NCBI RefSeq assembly: GCF_000335475.2
Contig: NZ_ANAH02000007.1
Location: 62,001-126,000 of the forward strand
Source: Cystobacter fuscus DSM 2262
GTDB taxonomy: Bacteria; Myxococcota; Myxococcia; Myxococcales; Myxococcaceae
Length of the DNA stretch: 64,000 nucleotides
Direction of reading: 5' to 3'
The position numbers and the translations under genes were made by a program. Under the pieces are notes generated by a model that was given only the letters and a program-made list of their open reading frames with translations, did no database searches and had not been told where the DNA came from. Positions within the stretch are counted from its first letter, which is position 1; each line of letters begins with the position of its first letter. Below, piece by piece: positions 7,721-16,562 of this stretch.

Positions 7721-9961
7721 TCAATAGGAATAGTTGCCGGTGATGAGGGCGCGCCGGATGGCGATGACATGGACACGCCAGTCGTCACCTACCCGCTCCA
7801 CGTCAGCGAAGATGTGCCAGGTGGTGCCGCTCACCTTGGGGTAGCAGTTGAAGGAGATATCCTTGTCAGCGCTGTCATCATCGGCATTGAGATAGAATCC
7901 AGCGACGAAGACCACCCACTCGTCTTTGGAGAAGCCGGTGTTTCCGCTGGCGGAGCCTCTGTCCACGGTGATGGTTTTGCACTGGAATGGCGCCTCCCCC
8001 TTGAGCAGGAGCCTACCGTCGGTCTTCAGGGTCAGCTCAGGCGTCGTGGTGTGGTTGCTCGTGAAGAAATGGAGGTCATGATTCGACTTGGTGCCGAACC
8101 ATCCGCCCTTGTCGCTCACATAGGTGGAGAGCGTCCGGGTGCCGTCGGTATGGCTGAGCCCGTGCGCACCCGCTCCCGTCTTCACCTGGAGGGGATGATC
8201 GGGTGTATACGTGCCAATGCCCACGTTGCCACTGGTCTTCAGCGTCAGCTGAGGCTGGGTCTTGTTGTTGGCGAAGAAATGGAGGTCATGATTCGACTTG
8301 GTGCCGAACCATCCGCCATTGTCGTTCACATAGGTGGTGAGCGTCCGGGTGCCATCGGTATGGCTGAGACCGTGCTCGCCCGTGCCCGTCTTCACCTGGA
8401 GGGGAAAATCGGGTGCTTCCGTGCCAATACCCACGTTGCCACCGGTCGTCAGCGTCAGTTGGGGAGAATCGCCGCGGCCGGTCGTGAAGAGGTGAAGGTT
8501 GTGATTCGTCAGGGTGCCGAGCGAAACTCCCTTTTCGCCCACGTAGGTGGTGAATATCCGGGTGCCATCGGTATGGCTGAGCCCGTGAACGCCCGTTCCC
8601 GTCTTCACCTGGAGGCGAAAGGTTGGCGCCTCCGTGCCGATGCCCACCCTGCCATTGGTCTTCAGCGTCATCGCGGGGGATGAGACGCTGTCGTTCGTGT
8701 AGAACAAGAGGTCATGGTTCGTCTGGGTTCCAAACCCGGCCGCTCGGGTGCTGGAGGTCCCACGCAGCCGTGTGGACAGTTTGACCGTTCCATCCGAGTG
8801 GGTGATGCCATACGCATCCTCAGCGGTCTCCACCGTCAGCTTCTCGGTCGGGCTGCCGGTGCCGATGCCGACCTTCTGGTCCGCGAACTTCAAGGGCTGC
8901 TTCTGGATGAACGCCACGCGCTCACCGTCGCTGTAGCCGGTCAGCCCACCGTAGCGGACGAGCAGCGCCGAGCGGCCCGTGGCGTGGCCCGTCTTGACCT
9001 TCGAGATGGGCACCTCGATCGCCATCCCCTTGTCCAGGGTGGTGTTGCCGGACTTGGGCGTGAGCGTCCATTCCCCCAGCTGATTGGGCCCCTCCACGTT
9101 CCAGAGGGCGTGGCCGGGCCAGTCCGGGTCCGTTCCAGTGTGGTCCGACTTGCCCGGGATGAAGATGCTGGACACCTGGGAGGACGTCCCCAGGGCCCAG
9201 AGGTCCGAGGTGTCCTCGCTGGACTCGAAGCGGAGGGTGAAACGGCTCACCGACTCCCCGCCCGTGCCGGGCGTCAGGAGGATGGGGACCAGGCCCGTGT
9301 TGACGATGCGCAGCACCAGGTGGTTGTCGGTATGTCCATCATTCAGAACGAGGTTGGAGCTGCTGAACTCCGCCTCCAGGGAAGGAGCCGACGCGCCGCC
9401 CATGCTCATGTTGATGAGGCCGAGGTCGGAGTTCTCGGTGCGGTTGTACTCGTCATCTGGTCCGCTGAGCGTCACGTAGGTCTCGTATCGGTGCAGGGTG
9501 AGCTGGGCGAGCGTGGGCCGCGTGCCCTTTCCGGCGACCGCACCCACCTTCTTCAAGGTCAGCGCCAGGGGAGTGCTGGGCTTCACCTCCAGCGGCGCTG
9601 CGCCCTTGTAGAGGACATACAGATAGACGTCGCCCAGCGCGTATTCGTCAGCCGAGGTCGGGACACGCTTCTCGACCTCACAGAGCAGTCCCCACTGTCC
9701 GTCATGAGAGGCGTCGAGGAGGAGCTCCTCGGGCCGCACGAGCGTGTCGGGACGGAAGGTGAGCTTGAAGTGGTGGTTGGAGCTGCTCACCACCTTGTCG
9801 CTCACGTTCTTGAGCATCATGGTGACGCCAGAATGGGGCTTGGATTCGACCTCGAGGGTGTCGCTCTCCGCGGGAGACTCGTTGATGAACAGGACGTTGG
9901 TGAGCGTGTCGCTCGAGTCCGGGAGGGGAAGGTTGAATTGGAACGCGAAGGCCTGGGCCAT
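7721..9961 (-). CDS. Fibre-like protein with NVGIGT repeats
   Basis: The 746-aa product begins MAQAFAFQFNLPLPD, 12 bp after the small gene. Residues 1-355 look like beta-sandwich material (TLTNVLFINESPAES, LVLRIVNTG). Residues about 360-645 are four to five tandem units of roughly 57-70 residues containing VGIGT-x-x-P, LQVKTG, HGLSHTDGTR and NHDLHFF. The motif NVGIGT-x-x-P is common in phage tail fibres and in proteins carrying trimerising tail-fibre domains. The last 100 residues (KDEWVVFVAGFYLNADDDS, then HVIAIRRALITGNYSY) form a separate compact domain that could bind a receptor. No S74 chaperone catalytic end is evident. I infer a fibre or adhesin role; this is not proven. Confidence 0.7.
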   Translation of the reverse strand: MAQAFAFQFNLPLPDSSDTLTNVLFINESPAESDTLEVESKPHSGVTMMLKNVSDKVVSSSNHHFKLTFRPDTLVRPEELLLDASHDGQWGLLCEVEKRVPTSADEYALGDVYLYVLYKGAAPLEVKPSTPLALTLKKVGAVAGKGTRPTLAQLTLHRYETYVTLSGPDDEYNRTENSDLGLINMSMGGASAPSLEAEFSSSNLVLNDGHTDNHLVLRIVNTGLVPILLTPGTGGESVSRFTLRFESSEDTSDLWALGTSSQVSSIFIPGKSDHTGTDPDWPGHALWNVEGPNQLGEWTLTPKSGNTTLDKGMAIEVPISKVKTGHATGRSALLVRYGGLTGYSDGERVAFIQKQPLKFADQKVGIGTGSPTEKLTVETAEDAYGITHSDGTVKLSTRLRGTSSTRAAGFGTQTNHDLLFYTNDSVSSPAMTLKTNGRVGIGTEAPTFRLQVKTGTGVHGLSHTDGTRIFTTYVGEKGVSLGTLTNHNLHLFTTGRGDSPQLTLTTGGNVGIGTEAPDFPLQVKTGTGEHGLSHTDGTRTLTTYVNDNGGWFGTKSNHDLHFFANNKTQPQLTLKTSGNVGIGTYTPDHPLQVKTGAGAHGLSHTDGTRTLSTYVSDKGGWFGTKSNHDLHFFTSNHTTTPELTLKTDGRLLLKGEAPFQCKTITVDRGSASGNTGFSKDEWVVFVAGFYLNADDDSADKDISFNCYPKVSGTTWHIFADVERVGDDWRVHVIAIRRALITGNYSY
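8020..8890 (-). repeat. In-gene tandem repeats of the fibre-like protein
   Basis: The DNA encoding residues about 358-647 contains four to five diverged tandem units, about 170-210 bp apart. The two best-conserved units share a long block around 8060-8115 and 8268-8323 that is nearly identical. Such near-identity next to diverged copies points to recent duplication or recombination between units, which would change fibre length. Confidence 0.75.
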
Positions 9962-9973
9962 GATGGGCTTCCT

Positions 9974-10162
9974 CTAGGTGTGAGCGGGTCCAGCGGGGGC
10001 CGTCGTCTCGGAGGCCGAGATCTGGGCCGCGGCCTGTTGCTGGATGCGGCCAATGAGCTGGAAGACGCGCGCGTAGGGCTGCCTTCCGAGCGCCTCCAGG
10101 ACCTGGTTGATCTCCGCCACGCTCAACGTGAGCTGGAGCGGTTTGTTCGTGTCATGCGCCAT
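9974..10162 (-). CDS. Small helical protein of the DUF6603 cluster
   Basis: A 62-aa protein beginning MAHDTNKPLQLTLSVAEIN. Its ATG lies inside the last codons of the 1381-aa gene (11-nt overlap in another frame), so translation is probably coupled; a further ATG at 10192 is less likely. Residues 12-50 predict a helix-turn-helix-like pair (EINQVLEALGRQPYARVFQLIGRI, split here for description) and the tail is Ala/Thr/Pro-rich. There are no cysteines or signal peptide. It could be a chaperone or assembly adaptor for the flanking large proteins, which is inference from position only. Confidence 0.7.
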   Translation of the reverse strand: MAHDTNKPLQLTLSVAEINQVLEALGRQPYARVFQLIGRIQQQAAAQISASETTAPAGPAHT

Positions 10163-13100
10163 GGTTGTTGGAGCCTCCAGGAGGTGTTTCACGCGAGAGC
10201 TTCAGCCAGCCCTCGGCGAGTTGCAGGGCGTCCGGCATCCGGGCGCGCGTCTCCGCCGGAGTCAGCGCCCGCGTCTCCTCCCACAGGCCGCGCTGCCGGG
10301 ATACCCAGGACCAGGTGAAGCCGGGCTGCTCGGGTACCGGCACGCTCACCTCGCGCTCGCCGCCGGCCTTGCCGTAGGCGGCCCGGCCCGTCAGCAGCGG
10401 CGCGGAGGTGAACGTCACCTCGAGCGAGGCGAGCGCCTTTTCGTACTGTTCGGGGGGAATCCGGATCGACTTGGCCGGCACGATGCTGCTGGTCGCGTGG
10501 ACCTCGCCTCGCGGATCCACGAGCATGGTCAGGATCTGGGCCGGTGCGCTCACCGTCTGGGGGATCTCCACCGCCCTGTTTCCCGAGGCGGTGACGATCG
10601 AGCGCCCGGCGGGGTCGGTGCCGGAGAAGCCCTCATGCTCGCTCTGGGGCGCATAGAACGTGCCGTTCTCGAAGCGGCCATCCGCCTGCTCCTTCCAGTA
10701 GCCGAGCAGGCCGTCGTTGAACTGGCGGAACTCGCCGATGCGGATGGGCAGCTCCACCTGGTCGAAGCCCAGCGTCCACGACTCGGGGCTCTGGGAGATG
10801 GGCGTGGGCGCCTCCCCGTCCTGGTATTGCGCGAGGGTCTCGTTGAAGACCCGCCAACGCTTGTCACGCGCCGGCAGTCCGTGGAGCTCCAGGTCCACCG
10901 ACGCCCGGACCACGGCCAGGGGGCGTCCAATCAGGAGCGAGAGCGAGGGGCTGTGGGAGAGCGCCTCCGGGTCGCTCTGGTCCAGGGCGGCGTTGAGCAC
11001 CGTGCCAAACGCCTTCGTGTAGTCCTGGCCCGCCCTGCCGGCGGACGTGAGGTGGTCGATCACCTTGCGCAGGTGGGGGTTCTCGATGGCCTCCACGGCC
11101 ACGGGATGGGTCGTGCCGGGGAAGGGATCCCAATACCCCGCCGCGTTGATGACCCCCAGCGGGGTGCCCGAGGTGGCGTACACCATCAGGCCGCCGTCGA
11201 AGTTGTTGGGGATGAGCCAGCCACAGATGGGGCTCGTCGCCGGATGCGCGTTCATCTCCGGCTGGTCCTCGCCCTCCAGGGGCATGCCCGACAGCCAGCG
11301 GAACTGGATGCGCGAGGGCTGGGCGAGCCGTGGCGCGAGCAGCACCCGGTGGTCATTCTCGCCGCGATCCCTCAGGGGCATCAGCTCGGAGGACACGATC
11401 GTCGTGCCCCCCTCGTCGGGCCGGGTGTCCAGGTCGTTGAGCTGTCCGAACGTGTCCACCAGGCGCAGGCCGGTGATGCGCAGCTCTCCGCCGCGGATCG
11501 GATTGAAGTCGCGCTTCGGGGTGGACGCCAGGAGCAGGGCGCCGCGGACCGTCCCCGCCACCTGCGAGGCGAAGAGGCGGTGGTCGTCGAAGCCGATGGG
11601 ATCCTCGATGTCGAGCTGCAGCGTGCGCTTTTGCATCAGGAGCGCGTCGTTGAAGCCATTGAGGGCCTGGGAGAGGATGTGCTCTTGCTGGGACTGGAGC
11701 GTCACGTAGGCCCTGAGCGCCGTGCGGAGCGTGTCGTCCTCCTGTCCCGGCTCGGGCTGATAACCGGAGAGCAGGGCCTGGGCGTTGCCGTTCGTGTCGA
11801 GGTATTGCTCGGCCTGCGCCGCGGTGAGTCCATACAGGGCTTTCTGGTGACTCTCCTCCGGCAGGAGCAGCCGCTGCTTGACCACGTACGAGGCGATCCG
11901 CTGCTTCAGCGTCCCGCTCGCGTGCGCGCTCAGGATGCTGAACCCTCGATAGGGCTCCGAGTTGGTGACGACGTCATCGGTGTTGTCCGGCTCCCGGCGC
12001 GCCAGGTCCACCGCCTCGGGAGCGCGCACGTAGCGGCGGGTGATGTGGTCTGGCGGGTAGGCGTCACGGCCATCTACCTTGGGAACGGGGTGCGGGAAGA
12101 ACTGGACGTCCCACTCCAGCAGGAAGGGGTTCCAGGGCTGCTGGGTCCAGGTGGTGAAGCCCGCGCGCTCGCCGGACTGGGAGGCGGGTGAGGCGTCGAT
12201 GAGCTGTCGAATGCGGCCCAGGAGCGCTTCCTCCAGCGGCAGGCGGTCGAGGCTCTCGTCGGAGACGCCCGCGAGGAGCTGGCACGCCAGCAGACCGTCC
12301 TTCTGGAGCCGGCCGTCGCGGCCATGCCGGACACCGCGCGAGAGCGCCTCGCCATGCATCAAGACGACCGGATCATTGGGCTGCCAGTAGCGTGGGCCGG
12401 GGGTGGCCCTGAGGGCGAATGGGGGGGTGAGTCCCCAGACGCGCCGCTGGAGCGCATCCATCGCACGCTGCAAGCGCGCCGCGAGCTGCTCCGCGAAGGG
12501 GGGGATATCGAGGCTTATCAACCCCTTCTCGATTCGAATCACATACGTCCGCCCCCCGTCGGTGATGTTCCACACCCTCCCCTCGCCTTCCTCGCCGCCC
12601 TCCGCCACCACCTTCACGGTCGCGCTCGAGGAGAGCGTGATGCCGAAGTTCTTGAACTCCTTGGCCCAGTGGCTGGAGGGATCCTTGATGTAATTGGCGT
12701 CGAGATCCTCCCGGTACTCCCGGAAGTATTGCGTCGAGCCAGCATTGACGAGACCGAAGCGCAGCGTCTCGGGCGCTCCCACCACCTGTTGCGTGTTCCG
12801 GGGTTGCTTCCACCCGAGCTTGCCCGTCGCGAGCAGATGCTTGCGGAGGGTGGCGAGCCCGTTGGCGCGCAGGGTCTGCATCGCGTCCGAGAGGTCCTCG
12901 GCGTCGGTGGGCTGATCCTCGCCCATCTGGTCGCCGATCGCCTCGGGATGGGTGGCGTAGATGAACTTGTGCCAGTCGTTGAAGAGCCGCGAGCTCATGG
13001 ACGCCGTGGCTTCGTTGGCCCGGTCATACGCGCCCTGGAGCTGGTTGAGCTCGCTGAGCAGGTGGGCCACGTCGTCCGGGAGGGTGACCTCCTCTCCCTC

Positions 13101-14297
13101 GGTGTCGCTCGCGGGATTGGCGCGTTGGATGGACCAGAGGGTGCCACCGGCGCGGGCCGTGAAGCCCCGCTCGTGGCGCGCCTCGTGGAACTTCTCGTCC
13201 ACGTCGAGCTGGAGCTGGTCGAGCTGATCCGTGAACTCGAGGGCGTCGAGTTGCCGCGCGACGTCGCGCCGCGTATCGGGCTCCTCCTCCAGTTGGTGGG
13301 CCAGATAGGCGGAGAGGGCCTCGGTGCCGGTGTCACCCACCGACAGGGTGAGCGTCTTCTGGCTGGCGGCGGGGTTGTTCCGGGTCGCTCCCTGGAACGT
13401 GAGCCGCGCGTGGCAGACGGTCCGGCGGGGGAGCGCGGCCTGCCCCAGGTCCACCTGCCACCGGAAGCGTTGTTCGAAGTCCTGGCGGACCCGGATGCGA
13501 TCCGTCTCGGATTGGTGCTGGAGGTAGAAGTCCTTCAAGACGTCATCGTCGGGCCGGTCATACCAGCCGAGGACGTCATAGCTGACACCGGACGGGTTCT
13601 CTCCCAGCTTGGCGTCCGGGTCATGGAAGCCGAACACGCTGAAGCACCCCGGGTAGAAGGCCGCGAACGAGGCCTTCACATGGTCCAGAGACGCATGCCA
13701 CTCGAGCGGCCCCATGGCCGTGAGCGCGAGTTCGTGCTGGCGCAGGTACTCGCCCGAGGCCCCGGAGGACTGCCAGTCCGTGACCTGCATCGCACGTCCG
13801 ATGTGCCGGAAGGGCTGGTAGGGCCCCTCCTTCAACCGGGTGCGCGGGAAGGGAATGATGGCGGCGACGGGCTGCTGCTGGAGAGAGAGGCCCGTCAGAT
13901 CGGGGTAGAGGTAATCACTCTCGACGACCCATTGCCGCTCCACGCTGTCGCCCCGGAGGCGGCGGACCAGCCAGCGGTTGGGGACGATGGGAAAGCGATG
14001 CCGTCCCGAGAGATCCGACCCGGTGCTGCGGGTCAGCGTATCGGGCAGGGCCCAGTGCAGGTGGATGCCTGGCGCGAGTTCCTGGAAGGTGGGCGAGAAG
14101 GGCTGGGAGAGGATGTTCTCGCTGATGTTCGCCCGGTCATTGCTGTGGCCGTAGTCACCATCCGCTTTCTTGTAGGTGAAGGGGAGCCGGGTGTACTGCG
14201 CGAGTGCTTCGCGGACGGGCGTGGGGCTGGACAGACAGAGCGCGTCCAGGTGCATGGGGACGAGAAGGACATTGGGGGTTGTCGACTCTCCAGCCAT
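10152..14297 (-). CDS. 1381-aa leading protein of the DUF6603 cluster (unknown function)
   Basis: First gene of the five-gene cluster. The ATG at 14297 follows GGAGCATC. The N-terminal ~150 residues contain GIHLHWALPDTLTR and FPIVPNRWLVRRL, a very regular motif pair. Residues about 300-480 include a long charged, helical stretch (TRRDVARQLDALEFTDQLDQ), probably coiled coil. The C-terminal third has SGMPLEGEDQPEMNAHPA and CGWLIPNNFDGGLMVY. No signal peptide, membrane helix or known catalytic motif is seen. Its size and lack of export signal resemble structural components of large intracellular assemblies. Function unknown. It overlaps the small gene by 11 nt, and gaps to the other cluster genes are short. 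Confidence 0.8.
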   Translation of the reverse strand: MAGESTTPNVLLVPMHLDALCLSSPTPVREALAQYTRLPFTYKKADGDYGHSNDRANISENILSQPFSPTFQELAPGIHLHWALPDTLTRSTGSDLSGRHRFPIVPNRWLVRRLRGDSVERQWVVESDYLYPDLTGLSLQQQPVAAIIPFPRTRLKEGPYQPFRHIGRAMQVTDWQSSGASGEYLRQHELALTAMGPLEWHASLDHVKASFAAFYPGCFSVFGFHDPDAKLGENPSGVSYDVLGWYDRPDDDVLKDFYLQHQSETDRIRVRQDFEQRFRWQVDLGQAALPRRTVCHARLTFQGATRNNPAASQKTLTLSVGDTGTEALSAYLAHQLEEEPDTRRDVARQLDALEFTDQLDQLQLDVDEKFHEARHERGFTARAGGTLWSIQRANPASDTEGEEVTLPDDVAHLLSELNQLQGAYDRANEATASMSSRLFNDWHKFIYATHPEAIGDQMGEDQPTDAEDLSDAMQTLRANGLATLRKHLLATGKLGWKQPRNTQQVVGAPETLRFGLVNAGSTQYFREYREDLDANYIKDPSSHWAKEFKNFGITLSSSATVKVVAEGGEEGEGRVWNITDGGRTYVIRIEKGLISLDIPPFAEQLAARLQRAMDALQRRVWGLTPPFALRATPGPRYWQPNDPVVLMHGEALSRGVRHGRDGRLQKDGLLACQLLAGVSDESLDRLPLEEALLGRIRQLIDASPASQSGERAGFTTWTQQPWNPFLLEWDVQFFPHPVPKVDGRDAYPPDHITRRYVRAPEAVDLARREPDNTDDVVTNSEPYRGFSILSAHASGTLKQRIASYVVKQRLLLPEESHQKALYGLTAAQAEQYLDTNGNAQALLSGYQPEPGQEDDTLRTALRAYVTLQSQQEHILSQALNGFNDALLMQKRTLQLDIEDPIGFDDHRLFASQVAGTVRGALLLASTPKRDFNPIRGGELRITGLRLVDTFGQLNDLDTRPDEGGTTIVSSELMPLRDRGENDHRVLLAPRLAQPSRIQFRWLSGMPLEGEDQPEMNAHPATSPICGWLIPNNFDGGLMVYATSGTPLGVINAAGYWDPFPGTTHPVAVEAIENPHLRKVIDHLTSAGRAGQDYTKAFGTVLNAALDQSDPEALSHSPSLSLLIGRPLAVVRASVDLELHGLPARDKRWRVFNETLAQYQDGEAPTPISQSPESWTLGFDQVELPIRIGEFRQFNDGLLGYWKEQADGRFENGTFYAPQSEHEGFSGTDPAGRSIVTASGNRAVEIPQTVSAPAQILTMLVDPRGEVHATSSIVPAKSIRIPPEQYEKALASLEVTFTSAPLLTGRAAYGKAGGEREVSVPVPEQPGFTWSWVSRQRGLWEETRALTPAETRARMPDALQLAEGWLKLSRETPPGGSNNHGA

Positions 14298-14563
14298 GGT
14301 GATGCTCCTTCGGAAGGATGTTTGACGTCACGCGAGAAGGCGAACCGCCGCGGCAGCGGATCACGAGGCTGTGATGGACTGTGTCGGACGACGACTGCGT
14401 GTGCTCGTCTTGCGCTGTCTTCCCTTGCCGGGAGAGCCCGTATAACGGTCTGGTTCGATTCAGGGGATAAGCGTTTCACTGAATTGACAAGAAAGCAGGG
14501 ATGTGCTGGGCGCGCGTCCCCGTCACCGGCCGAAACTGTCCGTGCCTGTCTCAGCCTGCGCGG
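14298..14563. promoter_or_regulatory. Upstream region of the five-gene cluster
   Basis: This 266-bp gene-free stretch precedes the 1381-aa gene and should hold the cluster promoter, reading leftward. An AT-richer patch around 14440-14490 stands out from the GC-rich background, with TTATAC-like and TTGTCA-like hexamers on the minus strand, but their spacing does not make a convincing sigma-70 pair. No clear operator was seen. Confidence 0.35.
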
Positions 14564-14637
14564 GCGCGGAGCGTGGGCGCCGCTCACCACCGGCGAAGAG
14601 AGGACCAGGGGAAGGGGGCCCAGAAGGGCGTCGCCAC
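14564..14637 (-). pseudogene. Stranded 3' end of a DUF4846 gene (shard 2)
   Basis: The minus strand encodes VATPFWAPFPWSSLRRW then TGA, matching the last 17 residues of the intact DUF4846 protein at 62769-63632. The match to 62751-62824 extends past the stop codon and has only a few mismatches. No upstream coding part is present, so this is a fragment. Confidence 0.85.
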
Positions 14638-14698
14638 GCACGTCACAGTGGCACTGGAGGCTCTGGAAGGGGGCAATCCAGCGCGGGCTGCGACCCTC

Positions 14699-14720
14699 CT
14701 CCGTCCCCGCTCGAGGGAGC
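14699..14720 (+). repeat. 22-bp direct repeat, left copy
   Basis: This 22-mer, core CTCCGTCCCCGC followed by GAGGGAGC, recurs at 16478-16499 with one mismatch and in the same orientation. The two copies bracket the protease gene 14739-16409. They could be insertion footprints or recombination sites. Confidence 0.6.
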
Positions 14721-14738
14721 GCCCCGTGCCGTCGGGAC

Positions 14739-16409
14739 TTACTTCAGCAGGGCCTGAGCCCGCTCGGGATCGACGCCGAAGAACTGTGCCGGCAGGCTGA
14801 CCGATTGTCCGCATGCGAGGGTGGCACTGCTGCCATCCTGCAGGCCCAGCACAGTCTTACCTTTTTCCTGGCAGGCCTTGACCGAGGCCTTGACGGCGCC
14901 GGCGTCCTCGAATAGCGGCAGAGCTTCCGCGCGCACCACCACCATGTCCGCGCGCAGCACGCCGCACTTCGGCCCGGGCGCGATGCGCGCCGCCGCCGCT
15001 TCCTGGTACATGCTGACGGCGCCGTTGCAGTCGGCGCGCATCAGTTGTTCGATGTGGCGAAAGGCCATCGGCTTGACCATGGCAGGGCTCCACTCCGAGG
15101 TCACACGCAGCAGGGAGCCGGGCTGGCGCGCGTAGTCCCGCAGGACATTCTCCAGCGTTTCGGTGCCCGCGAGGCGTGGCAGCCAGCGGGGCTGGCAGTC
15201 CTGCGCGGCGCCGCATTCGAGCTCACGGGCGAAATCGGTGCGCTCGCCCTGCTTTCCTTTGCGGTTGTAGTCGCGCAGCCGCAGCAGGGACGACCGCGGG
15301 ACGTCCGACGACAGTCCGATCGCGTAGAAAGCCAGGCCGCAGTCGTAGGGCATGCGCCCCCAGCCGCGGCGGGGCAGCGCCTTCCAGGATTTGCCATTGG
15401 CTGCGAGGACGCAGCCGTTCACGGCCTTTTCCAGTTCGCCTTTGAAGCCGTCGTGATCGAGCCAGCCGAGCCGGGCGGCCGTCACCGCGCGCAGGAATTC
15501 GGCGCCGCCTTCGCCGACGGTCGCCTCATCCTCTTTCCAGCTGTCGTTCCAGTCCTGGGGTTGGGTGAGGTGGGCCATCTCGTGCGCCACGAAGGTATGC
15601 AGCAGCTCTTCCTGTTCGCGGCCGGGCGTGGGCGGGAAGGACAGGCGCATCACGGTACGATTGGCTACGTCACCCCAGTAATTGTGCGGATCAGAAGGAG
15701 AGGCAACGATGAAGGGTATGCTGAACGGCAGGCCGGGCAACTCCTTCCTGAGCTCTCCTTCGATGCTGTCCAGCGTGGCGTCCAGATAGGCCAGGGTCTG
15801 CCGCGAGAAGTTGCTGCTGGCATGGACGCGGGATGTCGCACCGGGCCGGAAGGCTTGCTGGATCAGGACGGTCGGCATCGCATCGCCGCCGCCAGCAGCG
15901 GCAGTGCGTGCGCCGCTTTCCGCCGTGGTCACGCCATCGACCACGACTGTCCCGCCAGGGACGACGAACTTCCAGTCGACCGCACCACAGGCATCGGTGA
16001 GCGCGTAGGAGCTGGTGTGCACATACAAGCCTTTTTCGACCGGATAGGCCCACGGATACGTACGGTCCTTGTTGCGCCTGGTAGCGGGCACGCGCAGGCG
16101 CAGCGTGCTGCAGGATGCGTTCTTGCGGCGGAGTTGCCGCCCATCGAACCCGGTGCAGTCGTCGGCGGCGCTCCAGTCGCTGCGCAGGCCGACGTCATCG
16201 CGACCGGCATTGGGGCGCACCCCGTCGTCACGGAACGTCAGCGCCGTGCAGGACGGCGGAATCTCGTAGCTGACCTCGAGCGCGGCGGGGTCGCGCATCG
16301 TGATGGTCGCATGGACCGTGGCGGGCGAGGGGGCGGGCACCGGGATGGCGCTTCGGGCAGAACAGGCCGGCGCGCAGGCCAACAGCAGGGCGGACAGGTG
16401 CGGCTTCAA
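14739..16409 (-). CDS. Secreted gluzincin-type zinc metalloprotease
   Basis: The 556-aa protein has a short N-terminal export signal (MKPHLSALLLACAPACS, a possible lipoprotein signal). Its centre carries TFVAHEMAHLTQPQDW, the HExxH zinc site, and about 20 residues later GEGGAEFLRAV, supplying the third ligand Glu as in gluzincins (M1/M61-like clans). The N-terminal half looks beta-rich and the C-terminal part is helical with several cysteines. It may be a secreted or surface aminopeptidase-like enzyme. Codon use and the AT-richer upstream tract (16410-16475) differ from neighbours and recall betaproteobacterial genes such as Massilia. A 22-bp direct repeat flanks it, so acquisition by transfer is likely. 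Confidence 0.8.
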   Translation of the reverse strand: MKPHLSALLLACAPACSARSAIPVPAPSPATVHATITMRDPAALEVSYEIPPSCTALTFRDDGVRPNAGRDDVGLRSDWSAADDCTGFDGRQLRRKNASCSTLRLRVPATRRNKDRTYPWAYPVEKGLYVHTSSYALTDACGAVDWKFVVPGGTVVVDGVTTAESGARTAAAGGGDAMPTVLIQQAFRPGATSRVHASSNFSRQTLAYLDATLDSIEGELRKELPGLPFSIPFIVASPSDPHNYWGDVANRTVMRLSFPPTPGREQEELLHTFVAHEMAHLTQPQDWNDSWKEDEATVGEGGAEFLRAVTAARLGWLDHDGFKGELEKAVNGCVLAANGKSWKALPRRGWGRMPYDCGLAFYAIGLSSDVPRSSLLRLRDYNRKGKQGERTDFARELECGAAQDCQPRWLPRLAGTETLENVLRDYARQPGSLLRVTSEWSPAMVKPMAFRHIEQLMRADCNGAVSMYQEAAAARIAPGPKCGVLRADMVVVRAEALPLFEDAGAVKASVKACQEKGKTVLGLQDGSSATLACGQSVSLPAQFFGVDPERAQALLK

Positions 16410-16477
16410 TGAGCCTCCGATAATGATCCGATAACGGAATCGTTGATGTTAACCGATCATGAACAGCGCATAAGAGG

Positions 16478-16499
16478 CTCCGTCCCCGCTTGAGGGAGC
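16478..16499 (+). repeat. 22-bp direct repeat, right copy
   Basis: Second copy of the repeat at 14699-14720, differing at one base (T for C in the middle). It lies just upstream of the protease gene, past an AT-rich tract. Confidence 0.6.
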
Positions 16500-16562
16500 T
16501 CCGGTCGGGAGCGGCGCACGACGGGTGCCCGGGACTGAAGGGAAGAGAGGGGGCCTGCTGCG

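Noticed and set aside
2065..8683. Very long open frames on the plus strand opposite the DUF6603 cluster
   Set aside because: They are the antisense of GC-rich codons, with His/Arg/Gln/Leu-rich low-complexity translations and no family motif.
8020..8890. Regularly spaced repeats considered as a CRISPR array
   Set aside because: The repeats are long, diverged, lie in a coding frame and encode NVGIGT units; no cas gene is near.
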